Positions 27,008 to 35,622 of a stretch of DNA of 64,000 nucleotides are shown in pieces. Each line of letters begins with the position of its first letter. Position 1 is the stretch's first letter. Both the position numbers and the translations under genes were made by a program. The notes beneath the pieces are model-generated. The model saw only the letters and a list, made by a program, of their open reading frames with translations. It was not told the origin of the DNA and made no database searches. Source of the DNA: Burkholderia lata (lineage in GTDB: Bacteria > Pseudomonadota > Gammaproteobacteria > Burkholderiales > Burkholderiaceae). The stretch covers positions 124,001-188,000 of the forward strand of contig NZ_CABVQK010000009.1 in the NCBI RefSeq assembly GCF_902499335.1. Reading direction: 5' to 3'.

Positions 27008-28156
27008 ATGAAAACGAAGACAAGGAACGGCCTGCTGGCCGCCGGCGCGTGCTGCGCACTCGCCGCGCCGGTCGCGCACGCGCAGTCGAGCGTGACGCTG
27101 TACGGGATCATCGACACGGGCGTCGAATTCGTGTCGCACGCGAACGCGGCCGGCGACCACGTCGTGCGCATGCCGGGCGTGACGGGCGAGTTGCCGTCGC
27201 GCTGGGGGCTGCGCGGTGCCGAGGATCTCGGCGGCGGCTACCAGGCGGTATTCACGCTGGAAAGCGGCTTCAACGTGCGCGGCGGCGATCTCGGCCAGGG
27301 CGGCCGGCTGTTCGGGCGGCAGGCGTTCGTCGGGCTGAAGGGCGGCTTCGGCACGCTCGCGTTCGGCCGCCAGTACACGATGACCTACCTCGCGCTGCAG
27401 GGCGCGGACATCATCGGCCCGGACATCTACGGGCTCGGTTCGCTCGACGCGTATGTGCCGAACGGCCGCGCCGACAACGCTGTGACCTACGTCGGCACGT
27501 ACCGCGGCGTGACGCTCGGCGCCGCGTATTCGTTCGGCCGCGACGGCGCGGGCACCGGCAACTCGCCGGGGCAGGGCACGTGCGCGGGGCAAGTGCCGGG
27601 CGACTCGGTGCAGTGCCGCAACTGGTCGGTGATGCTCAAGTACGACAGCGCGTATTTCGGTGCGGCGGCGTCGTACGAGGAGCAGCGCGGCGGCACCGGC
27701 GCGGCCGCGAACTTCTTCGACGGTATCGCGCCGGTCGCTTTCACCAGCAGCGGCGGCAAGGACGCGCGCACGCACGTGAGCGCGTACGCGCAGGCGGCCG
27801 GCGCGCGGATCGGCGCGGGCTGGATCGGGCGGCGCGTGTCGACCGGCTCACCGGCCGCAGCCGGCGCGCATTCGGACCTGTTCTTCGTCGGCGCGTCGTA
27901 TGCGGTGAAGCCGGATGTCGTCGTCGACGGCGAAGGCTACCGGATCGTCAACAGCGCGCACGACACGCGCGCGACGATGGCCACGCTGCGCGCGACCTAT
28001 CTGCTGACGAAGCGCACGGCGGTCTACGCGCAATCGTCGTATCTGTGGAACAGCGCGCATGCGCGCTACGCGGTCAGCGGCGGCGGGGCCGGTACGACAC
28101 CCGGCGAAGGGATGGGGCAGCTCGGCGCGATGGTCGGCGTGCGGCACATGTTCTAA
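27008..28156 (+). CDS. Gram-negative porin (OmpC-like)
   Basis: A 382-residue outer-membrane porin of the Burkholderia/Neisseria type. Residues 1-22 are a signal peptide cleaved after AHA, and the mature start QSSVTLYGIIDTGVEF is typical. PSRWGLRGAEDLGGGYQAVFTLESGF marks the first strands, and the C-terminal residue is Phe (MVGVRHMF), as needed for barrel assembly. It probably admits hydroxycinnamates or their esters to the periplasm, inferred from its place between the MFS and esterase genes. Confidence 0.92.
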   Translation: MKTKTRNGLLAAGACCALAAPVAHAQSSVTLYGIIDTGVEFVSHANAAGDHVVRMPGVTGELPSRWGLRGAEDLGGGYQAVFTLESGFNVRGGDLGQGGRLFGRQAFVGLKGGFGTLAFGRQYTMTYLALQGADIIGPDIYGLGSLDAYVPNGRADNAVTYVGTYRGVTLGAAYSFGRDGAGTGNSPGQGTCAGQVPGDSVQCRNWSVMLKYDSAYFGAAASYEEQRGGTGAAANFFDGIAPVAFTSSGGKDARTHVSAYAQAAGARIGAGWIGRRVSTGSPAAAGAHSDLFFVGASYAVKPDVVVDGEGYRIVNSAHDTRATMATLRATYLLTKRTAVYAQSSYLWNSAHARYAVSGGGAGTTPGEGMGQLGAMVGVRHMF

Positions 28157-28184
28157 TCCGGCAGCCTGACGAACGGGAGATATC

Positions 28185-29906
28185 TTGAACGGACAATCTG
28201 CATTCCTCTGCATTGCACCGCTGACCGCCGTGCTGCTCGCCGGTTGCGGCGGCGACGATTCGGTGAACGCCGTACCGACGCACCTGAGCGCCGCGACACC
28301 GGCCGCGATGGCGCAGACCTGCGACGCGCTCGCCGCGAAGCTCGCGTATGCGAACACGTTGTTCACGTCGGTGACGACCGCGGCCGCCGGCGCGCTCACG
28401 GTGGCCGGCAAGCCGATCGCCGAGCACTGCGTGATCGAAGGGAAGATGAGCGAGCGCGTGAGCACGGTGGACGGCAAGACCTATGCGATCGGCTTCGAAA
28501 TGCGCTTGCCGAAGGCGTGGAACGGCCGCTTCTTCTACCAGGCGAACGGCGGGCTCGACGGCAACGTCGTGACCGCGACCGGCGAGATCGGCGGCGGCGG
28601 GCCGCTGACCGACGCGCTGAACCAGGGCTTCGCGGTGATCAGCTCGGATTCCGGGCACAGCGCCGCGCAGAACCCGCTGTTCGGCATCGATCCGCAGGCG
28701 CGCATCGACTACGGCTACGGCGCGGTCGATGCGCTCACGCCGATGGCGAAGCAGGTGATCCGGCTCGCGTACGGCAAGGCGCCCGACCGCAGCTATTTCG
28801 AAGGCTGCTCGAACGGCGGCCGTCACGCGATGGTCACGGCGGTGCGCAACCCGGCCGACTACGACGGCATCATCGCGGGCGATCCGGGTTTTCATCTGCC
28901 GAAGGCGGCGATCGGCGAAATGTACGGCGCGCAGCAGTTCGCGAAGATCGCATCGGCGACCGGATCGAACGGGCTGCCGGATATCCGCAGCGGCTTCACC
29001 GATGCGGAGCGGCAGTTCGTCGGCGCGAAGATCGTCGAGAAGTGCGATGCGCTCGACGGCGCGGCCGACGGGATGGTGCAGGACGTCGCCGCGTGCCAGG
29101 CGCACTTCAGCGTCGAGTCGGACATCCCGACCTGCGCGAACGGCACGCGCACCGGTGCGTGCCTGACGACCGCGCAAAAGAGCGCGCTCGAGAACGTGTT
29201 CACGGGCGCACGCAACAGCGCGGGCACGGCGCTTTACGCGGGCTTTCCGTACGATCCGGGCATCGCCGGCAGCGGCTGGGCCGCGTGGAAGCAGTCGAAT
29301 TCGATCACGCTCGACCCGGCCGCGATGGCGTTCACGTTCATGACGCCGCCGAAAACCGCCGCGACGCTCGCGAACCTGCCCGGTTTCGCGCTCGGCTTCG
29401 ACATGGACAACGACGCGCCGGCGATCTTCGCGACCAACGGGGTGTACACGCAATCCGCGTGGTCGTTCATGACGCCGCCCGACGAGACCAACCTGTCCGC
29501 GCTGAAGGCGCGCGGTGCGAAGCTGCTCGTCTATCACGGCACGGGCGACCCGGTGTTCTCGTTCGACGATACGCGCGACTGGTATGCACGGGTCGCGCAG
29601 GCGAACGGCGGCGATGCGTCGGATTTCGCGCGCTTCTATCCGGTGCCGGGGATGAACCACTGCTCGGGCGGGCCGGCGGCCGACCAGTTCGACCTGCTGA
29701 CGCCGCTCGTCGCGTGGGTCGAGCAGGGGCAGGCACCCGCTGCGGTGGTGGCTGCCGCACGCGATGCGACGAACGCGGTGCCGAATGCGGACGTGCCCGC
29801 GTCGTGGGGCGCGGGGCGCACGCGGCCGCTGTGCCCGTATCCGCAGGTGGCGCGCTACAACGGGTCGGGCGACGTGAATTCGGCGGCGAGCTTCAGTTGC
29901 CGCTGA
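28185..29906 (+). CDS. Tannase/feruloyl esterase-family lipoprotein
   Basis: A 573-residue tannase-family esterase. It has the CS-D-HC signature: Cys-Ser in FEGCSNGGRHAM (Ser near residue 208), Asp in GTGDPVFSFDD and His-Cys in PGMNHCSGG, where the two cysteines normally form a disulfide next to the catalytic triad. The start codon is TTG, with GGGAGA four bases upstream; an in-frame stop at 28167 rules out a longer form. The first 21 residues end in a lipobox Leu-Ala-Gly-Cys21, so it may be an outer-membrane lipoprotein, though the n-region lacks a positive residue. It would free ferulate from plant esters for the pathway encoded upstream. Confidence 0.87.
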   Translation: MNGQSAFLCIAPLTAVLLAGCGGDDSVNAVPTHLSAATPAAMAQTCDALAAKLAYANTLFTSVTTAAAGALTVAGKPIAEHCVIEGKMSERVSTVDGKTYAIGFEMRLPKAWNGRFFYQANGGLDGNVVTATGEIGGGGPLTDALNQGFAVISSDSGHSAAQNPLFGIDPQARIDYGYGAVDALTPMAKQVIRLAYGKAPDRSYFEGCSNGGRHAMVTAVRNPADYDGIIAGDPGFHLPKAAIGEMYGAQQFAKIASATGSNGLPDIRSGFTDAERQFVGAKIVEKCDALDGAADGMVQDVAACQAHFSVESDIPTCANGTRTGACLTTAQKSALENVFTGARNSAGTALYAGFPYDPGIAGSGWAAWKQSNSITLDPAAMAFTFMTPPKTAATLANLPGFALGFDMDNDAPAIFATNGVYTQSAWSFMTPPDETNLSALKARGAKLLVYHGTGDPVFSFDDTRDWYARVAQANGGDASDFARFYPVPGMNHCSGGPAADQFDLLTPLVAWVEQGQAPAAVVAAARDATNAVPNADVPASWGAGRTRPLCPYPQVARYNGSGDVNSAASFSCR

Positions 29907-29921
29907 CGTAGCCGTCGATGG

Positions 29922-29959
29922 GAGGCGGCCGGCGTGCGCCATTGCATGCCGGCCGCCTC
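29922..29959. terminator. Bidirectional hairpin between convergent genes
   Basis: Perfect 12-bp arms GAGGCGGCCGGC and GCCGGCCGCCTC enclose a 14-base loop between the esterase gene and the convergent Lrp-type gene. No T tract follows, so it may act as a strong structural barrier for both transcripts. Confidence 0.65.
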
Positions 29960-29977
29960 ATGTGTGCAAACGCTCAC

Positions 29978-30454
29978 TCACTCGCCCGGTTCGACCGGCA
30001 CCTCGAGCCCGACCTTCACGCGGCTCATGCTCACCAGCGTCTTGAACCGCTTCACGTTGTTGTTCGCAAAGAACAGCTCGCGCGTGAGCGCGTTGTACTG
30101 ATCCATGTTCCGCACGGCCAGGATCAGCACGAAATCCCATTCCCCCGTCACGTAGTAGCACTGCTGGATCTGCGGGCAGCGCTCGAAGGTGCGCTTCATC
30201 GCGTCGAGCTGGTCGATCTGCTCGCTTTCGACCTCGACGTTGACGACGATCGTCAGCGGATGATCGACCTTGTCCGGCGCGACCACGGCCGTGTAGCGCT
30301 CGATCACGCCATCGTCCGCGAGACGTTTCAGGCGCCGGTTCACGGCCGCGGTCGACAGGTTGACGCGTGCGCCGAGTTCGCTTTGCGGCGTTTGCGCATC
30401 GCGCTGGATTTCCATCAGCAGCTTGCGATCGAACGCATCGAGTGGGGTGGTCAT
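29978..30454 (-). CDS. Lrp/AsnC-family regulator
   Basis: A 158-residue regulator with the Lrp winged helix at residues 5-60 (LDAFDRKLLMEIQRDAQTPQSELGARVNLSTAAVNRRLKRL in sequence order) and a RAM ligand domain (CYYVTGEWDFVLILAVRNMDQYN). It is divergent from the ammonia-lyase-like gene with a 158-bp AT-rich spacer, so it most likely controls that gene and the M20 hydrolase behind it in response to an amino acid. Confidence 0.9.
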   Translation of the reverse strand: MTTPLDAFDRKLLMEIQRDAQTPQSELGARVNLSTAAVNRRLKRLADDGVIERYTAVVAPDKVDHPLTIVVNVEVESEQIDQLDAMKRTFERCPQIQQCYYVTGEWDFVLILAVRNMDQYNALTRELFFANNNVKRFKTLVSMSRVKVGLEVPVEPGE

Positions 30455-30612
30455 GATGGCGCGTGAAGCCTCGAAAGAATGAGAAATTTTTGCGTGACGG
30501 CCACCGAATTGGCGATTTTATTGACCGGCATGCGCAATATTATTTTTCGAACCGGCGGCGCGTGCAACCCGTGCGCGCCCGACCGGAACCGACTCACGGA
30601 GTGCCGCCCGTC
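30455..30612. promoter_or_regulatory. AT-rich divergent spacer, probable Lrp-type control region
   Basis: The spacer has AT-rich runs unusual for this window (GAGAAATTTTT near 30480 and CAATATTATTTTTCG near 30535). Lrp-family proteins favour such DNA. No exact inverted repeat was found. Confidence 0.4.
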
Positions 30613-31845
30613 ATGCTGATCGCCAACCCCCGCGCATCGCGCGCCGCCTATCCCCACGCGCTGCGCCGCGTGATGAACATCGCATCGGCCGACGAAAGCG
30701 GCGCGTGGCTGTCGCACTGGCCGCTCGTCGGCAACGCACGCACGCCGCTGCGCACGCTGCCGGATCTCGCCGCGCGGCTCGGCGTCGCGAGCGTCAGCGT
30801 GAAGGACGAGTCGTGCCGCTCGCCGCTCGGCAGCTTCAAGGCGCTCGGCGCGCCGATCGCGCTGGTGCGGCTCGTGAAGCGCCTGCGGCGCACGCAGGAT
30901 CTCGATCCGCAAGGGCTCGTCACCGGCCGCTATGCGGCGGAGCTGGCCGACCTGACGGTGATCAGTGCGACCGACGGCAATCACGGCCGCGCGCTGGCTG
31001 CGGCCGCACGTGCGATTGGCTGCGGGTGCGTGATCGTGCTGCACGCGAACGTCGACGCCGAGCGCGAACGCGCGATCTCGGCGTACGGCGCGCGGATCGT
31101 GCGCATCGCGGGGAACTACGACGAATCGGTCGTCTGCGCGGCGCAGCTCGCGCAGGCGAACGGCTGGTATGTCGTGTCGGATACGTCGTACGACGGCTAC
31201 GAGGCGATTCCGCGCGACGTAATGCAGGGCTACGGCGTGATCGCCGCCGAGGCCGCCGCACAGGCGGCGCAGGACGACGGGCGGCCGTTCACGCACGTGT
31301 TGCTGCAGGGCGGCGTGGGCGGCCTCGCCGCAGGCGTCGCGAGTTACCTGTGGGAGCGCGACGGCGTGCAGCGGCCGCACTTCATCGTGGTCGAGCCGCG
31401 CCAGGCCGACTGCCTGTACCAGAGTGCGCTGGCAGGGCGTGCGTCCAAGGCGACCGGCAGCGTCGATTCCGTGATGGCCGGGCTGGCGTGCGGCGAGGCG
31501 TCGCCGCTCGCATGGGATTTCCTCGAGATGTGCATCGACTACTTCATGCTGATCGACGATGAAGACGCGGTGCAGGCGATGCGCGGCCTCGCGGCCGGCA
31601 GCGAACGCGACGTGCCGCTCGTGGCCGGCGAATCGGGCGCGGCCGGCGTCGCGGGACTGGAAGTGCTGATGCGCGACCCGGTGCTGGCACGGCAGGTGGG
31701 GCTCGACGCGCATTCGCGCGTGCTGGCGATCAATACCGAAGGCGCGACGGCGCCGTCCGTGTACCGGAACTGCGTCGGCGAGACGGCCGATGCCGTGCTC
31801 GCGCGGCAGCGCGACTGGCTGGACCGCGCGGCAGTGGCGGCCTGA
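30613..31845 (+). CDS. PLP-dependent diaminopropionate ammonia-lyase-like enzyme
   Basis: A 410-residue fold-type II PLP enzyme. The cofactor lysine is in SPLGSFKALGAP near residue 77, followed by SATDGNHGRALA and the phosphate-binding loop LLQGGVGGLAAG. Order and spacing match diaminopropionate ammonia-lyase, which turns 2,3-diaminopropionate into pyruvate and ammonia, rather than threonine dehydratase. ATG 30613 gives the usual N-terminus; an extension to 30463 would cross the promoter region. The M20 hydrolase gene begins 49 bases later, so release of an amino acid from a conjugate and its deamination may be linked. Confidence 0.82.
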   Translation: MLIANPRASRAAYPHALRRVMNIASADESGAWLSHWPLVGNARTPLRTLPDLAARLGVASVSVKDESCRSPLGSFKALGAPIALVRLVKRLRRTQDLDPQGLVTGRYAAELADLTVISATDGNHGRALAAAARAIGCGCVIVLHANVDAERERAISAYGARIVRIAGNYDESVVCAAQLAQANGWYVVSDTSYDGYEAIPRDVMQGYGVIAAEAAAQAAQDDGRPFTHVLLQGGVGGLAAGVASYLWERDGVQRPHFIVVEPRQADCLYQSALAGRASKATGSVDSVMAGLACGEASPLAWDFLEMCIDYFMLIDDEDAVQAMRGLAAGSERDVPLVAGESGAAGVAGLEVLMRDPVLARQVGLDAHSRVLAINTEGATAPSVYRNCVGETADAVLARQRDWLDRAAVAA

Positions 31846-31894
31846 ACGACATCGCGACCGATCCCGACCGACTACGACTGACGAGGCAAACGCC

Positions 31895-33082
31895 ATGGAC
31901 GCAACCGAAGAAAGCACGCTGCAGGGGCAAATGAAGACCTGGCGCCGCCACCTGCACCAGCATCCGGAAACGGGTTTCGAAGAGGTGAGTACGTCGGACT
32001 ACGTCGCGCGCATCCTGACGACGCTCGGGCTCGACGTGCATCGCGGGATCGGCGGCACGGGGCTCGTCGCGAACCTGACGGCCGGCACCGGCAAGCGCGC
32101 GATCGGCATCCGTGCCGACATGGACGCGCTGAACATCGCCGAGCACGCGCCGGGCCGCGAACATGCGTCGCGCACGCCCGGCAAGATGCATGCATGCGGG
32201 CACGACGGCCACATGTCGATGGTGCTCGGCGCCGCGCAGCTGCTGGCCGAGCGCAAGGATTTCGACGGCACCGTGCGTTTCATTTTCCAGCCGGCCGAGG
32301 AGCATGGCCGCGGCGCGAAGGCGATGATGGCCGACGGGCTGTTCGAGCGCTTCCCGGTCGACGCGATCTTCGGCGCGCACAACATGCCGGGGATGCGCGC
32401 GGGCACGTTCTCGACGCGTGCCGGCGGCATCATGGCGAGCGAAGACAATTTCGTGATCCGGATCGACGGACGCGGCACGCATGCGGCGCGCCCGCACATG
32501 GGCATCGATCCGATCGTGATCGGCGCGCAGGTCGTGCTCGCGCTGCAGACGATCGTGTCGCGCAATCTCGACCCGGGCCAGCAGGCCGTGATCTCGTGCA
32601 CGGAGTTCATCACCGACGGGCTGCGCAACGTGCTGCCGTCGACGGTGACGATCAAGGGCGACACGCGCAGCTATTCGCGCGACGTGCAGGCGCTGCTGGC
32701 CACGCGGATGCGCGAGATCAGCGAAGGGATCTGCCGCACGCACGGCGCGGCCTGCACGTTCGAGTACACGCACGAGTTCGCGCCGACGGTGAATTCGCCG
32801 GAATGGGTCGACACGGCCGTGCAGGCCGCGGCGCAGGTGGCGGGCGCGGAGAACGTGGACGCGAACGTCCAGCCGATGATGATCTCGGAAGACTTCGGCG
32901 CGTTCCTGCAGGCGGTGCCCGGCAATTTCGTGTTCATCGGCAACGGGGAGGCCGCCGGGCGCGGCGGCGTGCCGCTGCATAACGCGGGCTACGACTTCAA
33001 CGACGAGATCCTGTCGATCGGCGCGCGGTATTTCGAGGCGGTGGCGCGGCTCGCGCTGCGCGAGCCGCGCCCCGTGCGGTGA
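31895..33082 (+). CDS. M20-family amidohydrolase (hippurate hydrolase type)
   Basis: A 395-residue M20D metallohydrolase. It has RRHLHQHPETGFEE near residue 18, the metal ligands in GIRADMDAL and MHACGHDGHMSM near residues 70-105, the catalytic glutamates in FQPAEEHGRG near 132 and a late HNAGYDFND motif. Relatives hydrolyse N-acyl amino acids such as hippurate or N-acetyl-aminopimelate. It follows the ammonia-lyase-like gene and probably supplies its free amino acid; the actual conjugate is unknown. ATG 31895 has GAGG about eight bases upstream. Confidence 0.9.
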   Translation: MDATEESTLQGQMKTWRRHLHQHPETGFEEVSTSDYVARILTTLGLDVHRGIGGTGLVANLTAGTGKRAIGIRADMDALNIAEHAPGREHASRTPGKMHACGHDGHMSMVLGAAQLLAERKDFDGTVRFIFQPAEEHGRGAKAMMADGLFERFPVDAIFGAHNMPGMRAGTFSTRAGGIMASEDNFVIRIDGRGTHAARPHMGIDPIVIGAQVVLALQTIVSRNLDPGQQAVISCTEFITDGLRNVLPSTVTIKGDTRSYSRDVQALLATRMREISEGICRTHGAACTFEYTHEFAPTVNSPEWVDTAVQAAAQVAGAENVDANVQPMMISEDFGAFLQAVPGNFVFIGNGEAAGRGGVPLHNAGYDFNDEILSIGARYFEAVARLALREPRPVR

Positions 33083-33162
33083 GCGACGACCGCCGATCAC
33101 CGGCTTCCGAAGCGGAACGCGTGACCGGCGATCCGGACCGCCCGGCCTCGGGGCGCTGCCGT

Positions 33163-35013
33163 CTATCGGGTCGCCTTGTCGGACGCCGAGTAAACCTTGC
33201 GCCCGCTGACCCAGGTTTCCAGCACCGGGATGTCGCGCAACTGATAAGGATTTCCCGGTTTGGCCAGCAGGGGATCCTGTTCCAGGATCACGAGGTCGGC
33301 CTGTTTCCCTTCCTTCAGGGAGCCGACCTGATCGTCCAGGTGGCATTGCCAGGCCGCGTCGATGGTCACCGCGCGCAGCGCTTCGGACGGGCTCAGGCAT
33401 TCCGCTTCATTCAACACCGCATGCTCCGGGTCGGCTTCCATTACCCGCCCGATTGCCTGGTCCATATAGCGCAATGGCCCCAGCGGAGAGACGAAGCGAT
33501 CGCTGTGCAGGCTGATGCGAAGACCTTCACGCTGCGCCGACTTGCATCGATCGAGCTTCTGCGCGCGTTCTTCGCCCAGGATGGTTTTCTGGAACGCGCG
33601 TCCCCAGTAGCCGACATGGCCGATCAGAAAGCTGGGCGAGACGGACAGACGCTTCATTGTGCGCAGGTCGTCATCGCTGAGCAGCGACGCATGCTCGATC
33701 CGGTGACGCAACTCGATCGGTGCCTTGGTGGGGTGGGGCGGGACTGACGGCGGGACCGGCAGCGGGGGCGGGACCTTGCTCAGCGCCAGCTGGTAGGCAG
33801 CCAGTACATTGGCGATGGCTTCGTCGCCATTGGCATGGGTCAGGACCGGCCATTCGGCTGCAACGACCTCCTGCATGATTTGACCCAGTGTTTCGATCGG
33901 GTTGAAGTTGAACAGACCATTCGGTCCCACGCCGGGAACGCTGTGTTGTTCGCAACACGTGTAGGGCTGGCGTTGCAGGCCGGTCAACCCCTGGTTGGAG
34001 CCGTCGGCAATCAGTTTCATGGCCCGGATGGTGAACAACTCCTCGGGCTGGCTGTCCAGTTGAGGTTTGAATTGATTCAGCCACAATTGCCGGAGGTAGC
34101 TATTGCCGAACAATGCCGCACCCACACGAACCGTCATCAATCCGGTTTTCGCCAGCGCCTGCATCAGGACGACTTCGTAAAACCCTATCCCCATTCCCAG
34201 GCCGGCATCGAACAGGGTGGTGATGCCACGCTTGTTCGCGTCATGCAGAATGTCGCGGATCTTGCTCAACAGTTCGACCGGCTTCGGCTGCGGCATGCAC
34301 TTCATCACCTGGACGACTTGCGATTCGGTCAGCACGCCCTTGGTCTTGTTGTCCTCAAGCCCGGCGGCTTTCAACGCGGCGCTGTTGGCGTAGCCGAGAT
34401 GCCCGGACGCATTCACCAGGAACAGGCAGATGTCCGTGCTGATTTTGTTCAGCCAATCACTGTCGATATCCAGCCATTCGCTCATCAGCGATGGATCGAC
34501 GCCGATTCCGCTCACCCATTGTTCATTCAGATTCCTTGCATTCCGGACGGCATCGTTCAGCCGGGCGGTGATATAGGTTTCGCCATAATCGCGGCGCAGC
34601 CGTTGATTTTCGAAAGGTGACAGGTCGATCCAGGGTTTGGTTTCGAACACCGCGCTGGGCAGGATATGCATGTGCGGGTCGATCAGGCCGGGAAGCAAGG
34701 TCTGATTGTCCTTGAGCCCCTGCTCGCGCGCGTCGGGAAAATTTTCGCGGACGCGTCGACGCACGTCATCCAGCGTCCCGGCGGCGATGACCTTGTGGTC
34801 GGCGATACCCAGCGCGTCGACCTGCTTGCTGGTGTCTTCCGGGTCCGGATAGATATGTCCACCGTGGAAGATCACGGCTTCGGGCGCTCGATGTGCTTCC
34901 AGCAGGCTCAATTCCTTGAGCAGATCCTGCCATTCGTGTTCGCCCTGGCCAAGGGCGGTTGCGACCAAATGAGGGCTGCAGCATGCACATCCGAGCTGGT
35001 GTCGATGGAACAT
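33163..35013 (-). CDS. YtcJ-like amidohydrolase (TIM-barrel metal-dependent hydrolase)
   Basis: A 616-residue amidohydrolase of the YtcJ/AepA group. Metal-site motifs are LIDPHMHILPS near residue 112, THANGDEAIAN near 378, HRIEHASLLSDDD near 425 and a late SDRFVSPLGPL near 485. An unusual proline-rich insert lies before HRIEH. The N-terminus GCACC is cysteine-rich and there is no clear signal peptide. G+C is well below neighbouring genes (for example 29 of 60 at 34441-34500 against 47 of 60 at 32041-32100), which suggests recent transfer. ATG 35013 has AAGGA seven bases upstream. Function is unknown beyond hydrolysis of an amide-like or ester-like bond. Confidence 0.85.
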   Translation of the reverse strand: MFHRHQLGCACCSPHLVATALGQGEHEWQDLLKELSLLEAHRAPEAVIFHGGHIYPDPEDTSKQVDALGIADHKVIAAGTLDDVRRRVRENFPDAREQGLKDNQTLLPGLIDPHMHILPSAVFETKPWIDLSPFENQRLRRDYGETYITARLNDAVRNARNLNEQWVSGIGVDPSLMSEWLDIDSDWLNKISTDICLFLVNASGHLGYANSAALKAAGLEDNKTKGVLTESQVVQVMKCMPQPKPVELLSKIRDILHDANKRGITTLFDAGLGMGIGFYEVVLMQALAKTGLMTVRVGAALFGNSYLRQLWLNQFKPQLDSQPEELFTIRAMKLIADGSNQGLTGLQRQPYTCCEQHSVPGVGPNGLFNFNPIETLGQIMQEVVAAEWPVLTHANGDEAIANVLAAYQLALSKVPPPLPVPPSVPPHPTKAPIELRHRIEHASLLSDDDLRTMKRLSVSPSFLIGHVGYWGRAFQKTILGEERAQKLDRCKSAQREGLRISLHSDRFVSPLGPLRYMDQAIGRVMEADPEHAVLNEAECLSPSEALRAVTIDAAWQCHLDDQVGSLKEGKQADLVILEQDPLLAKPGNPYQLRDIPVLETWVSGRKVYSASDKATR

Positions 35014-35070
35014 GATTGAATCCTTTTTGGTTTCTGATGCGTTGGATTGATTTGCTGTCCGTCGCCTATC

Positions 35071-35087
35071 ATTTCGGAATTCGAAAT
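35071..35087. promoter_or_regulatory. Inverted repeat upstream of the YtcJ-like gene
   Basis: ATTTCG (35071-35076) and CGAAAT (35082-35087) enclose GAATT in AT-rich DNA 58-74 bases upstream of the hydrolase start on the minus strand. It is a plausible operator; no regulator is encoded next to it. Confidence 0.45.
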
Positions 35088-35340
35088 ATTTTGAAGAACA
35101 AGACACCGGGTATCGCCATACGGCATCGATGTGACTTGTTTCGGGAACCCCGCCCGAGCATGACGCGGACACAGCATCGACGCGATGGTGCCGAGACCAT
35201 GAAGCGTCAATGCTGAATCGTATGTATAAACACGGCTTGCATACGGATCAAGATCAAAATCCTTACACGTTCTGACGGCTTGCGGGATTCACGATGGTCA
35301 ACCCGAAGGTCGCGCCGGGTGGCACGCCGGCTACGTTTGG

Positions 35341-35424
35341 AAGATCACCCGGGTCAGGCCGTGGAGCAGCGGCTTCGGCGAGAAGATCACCCGGGTCAGG
35401 CCGTGGAGCAGCGGCTTCGGCGAG
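35341..35424. repeat. Perfect tandem duplication, 2 x 42 bp
   Basis: The 42-base unit beginning AAGATCACCCGGGTCAGGCC and ending GGCTTCGGCGAG is present twice without mismatch (35341-35382, 35383-35424). Because 42 is a multiple of three, all reading frames pass through it unchanged. Confidence 0.95.
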
Positions 35425-35544
35425 ATCAATGCCCTGAAGAGCAGCAGGGACGCGCCGGCCCGAAACGGGCGCCATGCCGGCGTGCTCGTGTCGCTGTTCA
35501 AGCCCGCCGCGGCGTCGGGCGATGGCGAGCAGATCGGGCGGTAA

Positions 35545-35570
35545 GCGGGCCCGCGAACCGGAGGGCCCGC
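35545..35570. terminator. Hairpin downstream of the class III aminotransferase
   Basis: GCGGGCCC (35545-35552) and GGGCCCGC (35563-35570) flank a 10-base loop. It lies 53 bases past the stop of the minus-strand aminotransferase gene and could end its transcript; no T tract is present. Confidence 0.45.
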
Positions 35571-35622
35571 GGGCGACGCATGGCGCGAGCCGACGCGCGC
35601 ATTCGCCCGTTGCGTCACCCCA

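Larger units (their letters stand above)
35014..35622. other. 609-bp non-coding gap with operator, tandem repeat and hairpin
   Basis: No convincing gene is present. The gap starts AT-rich, as the adjacent hydrolase, and turns GC-rich after about 35280. It holds the inverted repeat at 35071-35087, the 42-bp duplication at 35341-35424 and a hairpin at 35545-35570. The plus-strand frame through the duplication stays open to a stop at 35542 but has no start codon with a ribosome-binding site. Confidence 0.6.

Noticed and set aside
35016..35216. Short plus-strand open frame upstream of the YtcJ-like gene
   Set aside because: It overlaps the leader and operator region of the divergent gene, lacks a ribosome-binding site and resembles no family.
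35263..35475. Small minus-strand open frame that contains the 42-bp duplication as a repeated Ala/Pro/Asp-rich peptide
   Set aside because: No ribosome-binding site, and the repeat is explained by the DNA duplication. All three frames through it are open because the unit is 42 bases.
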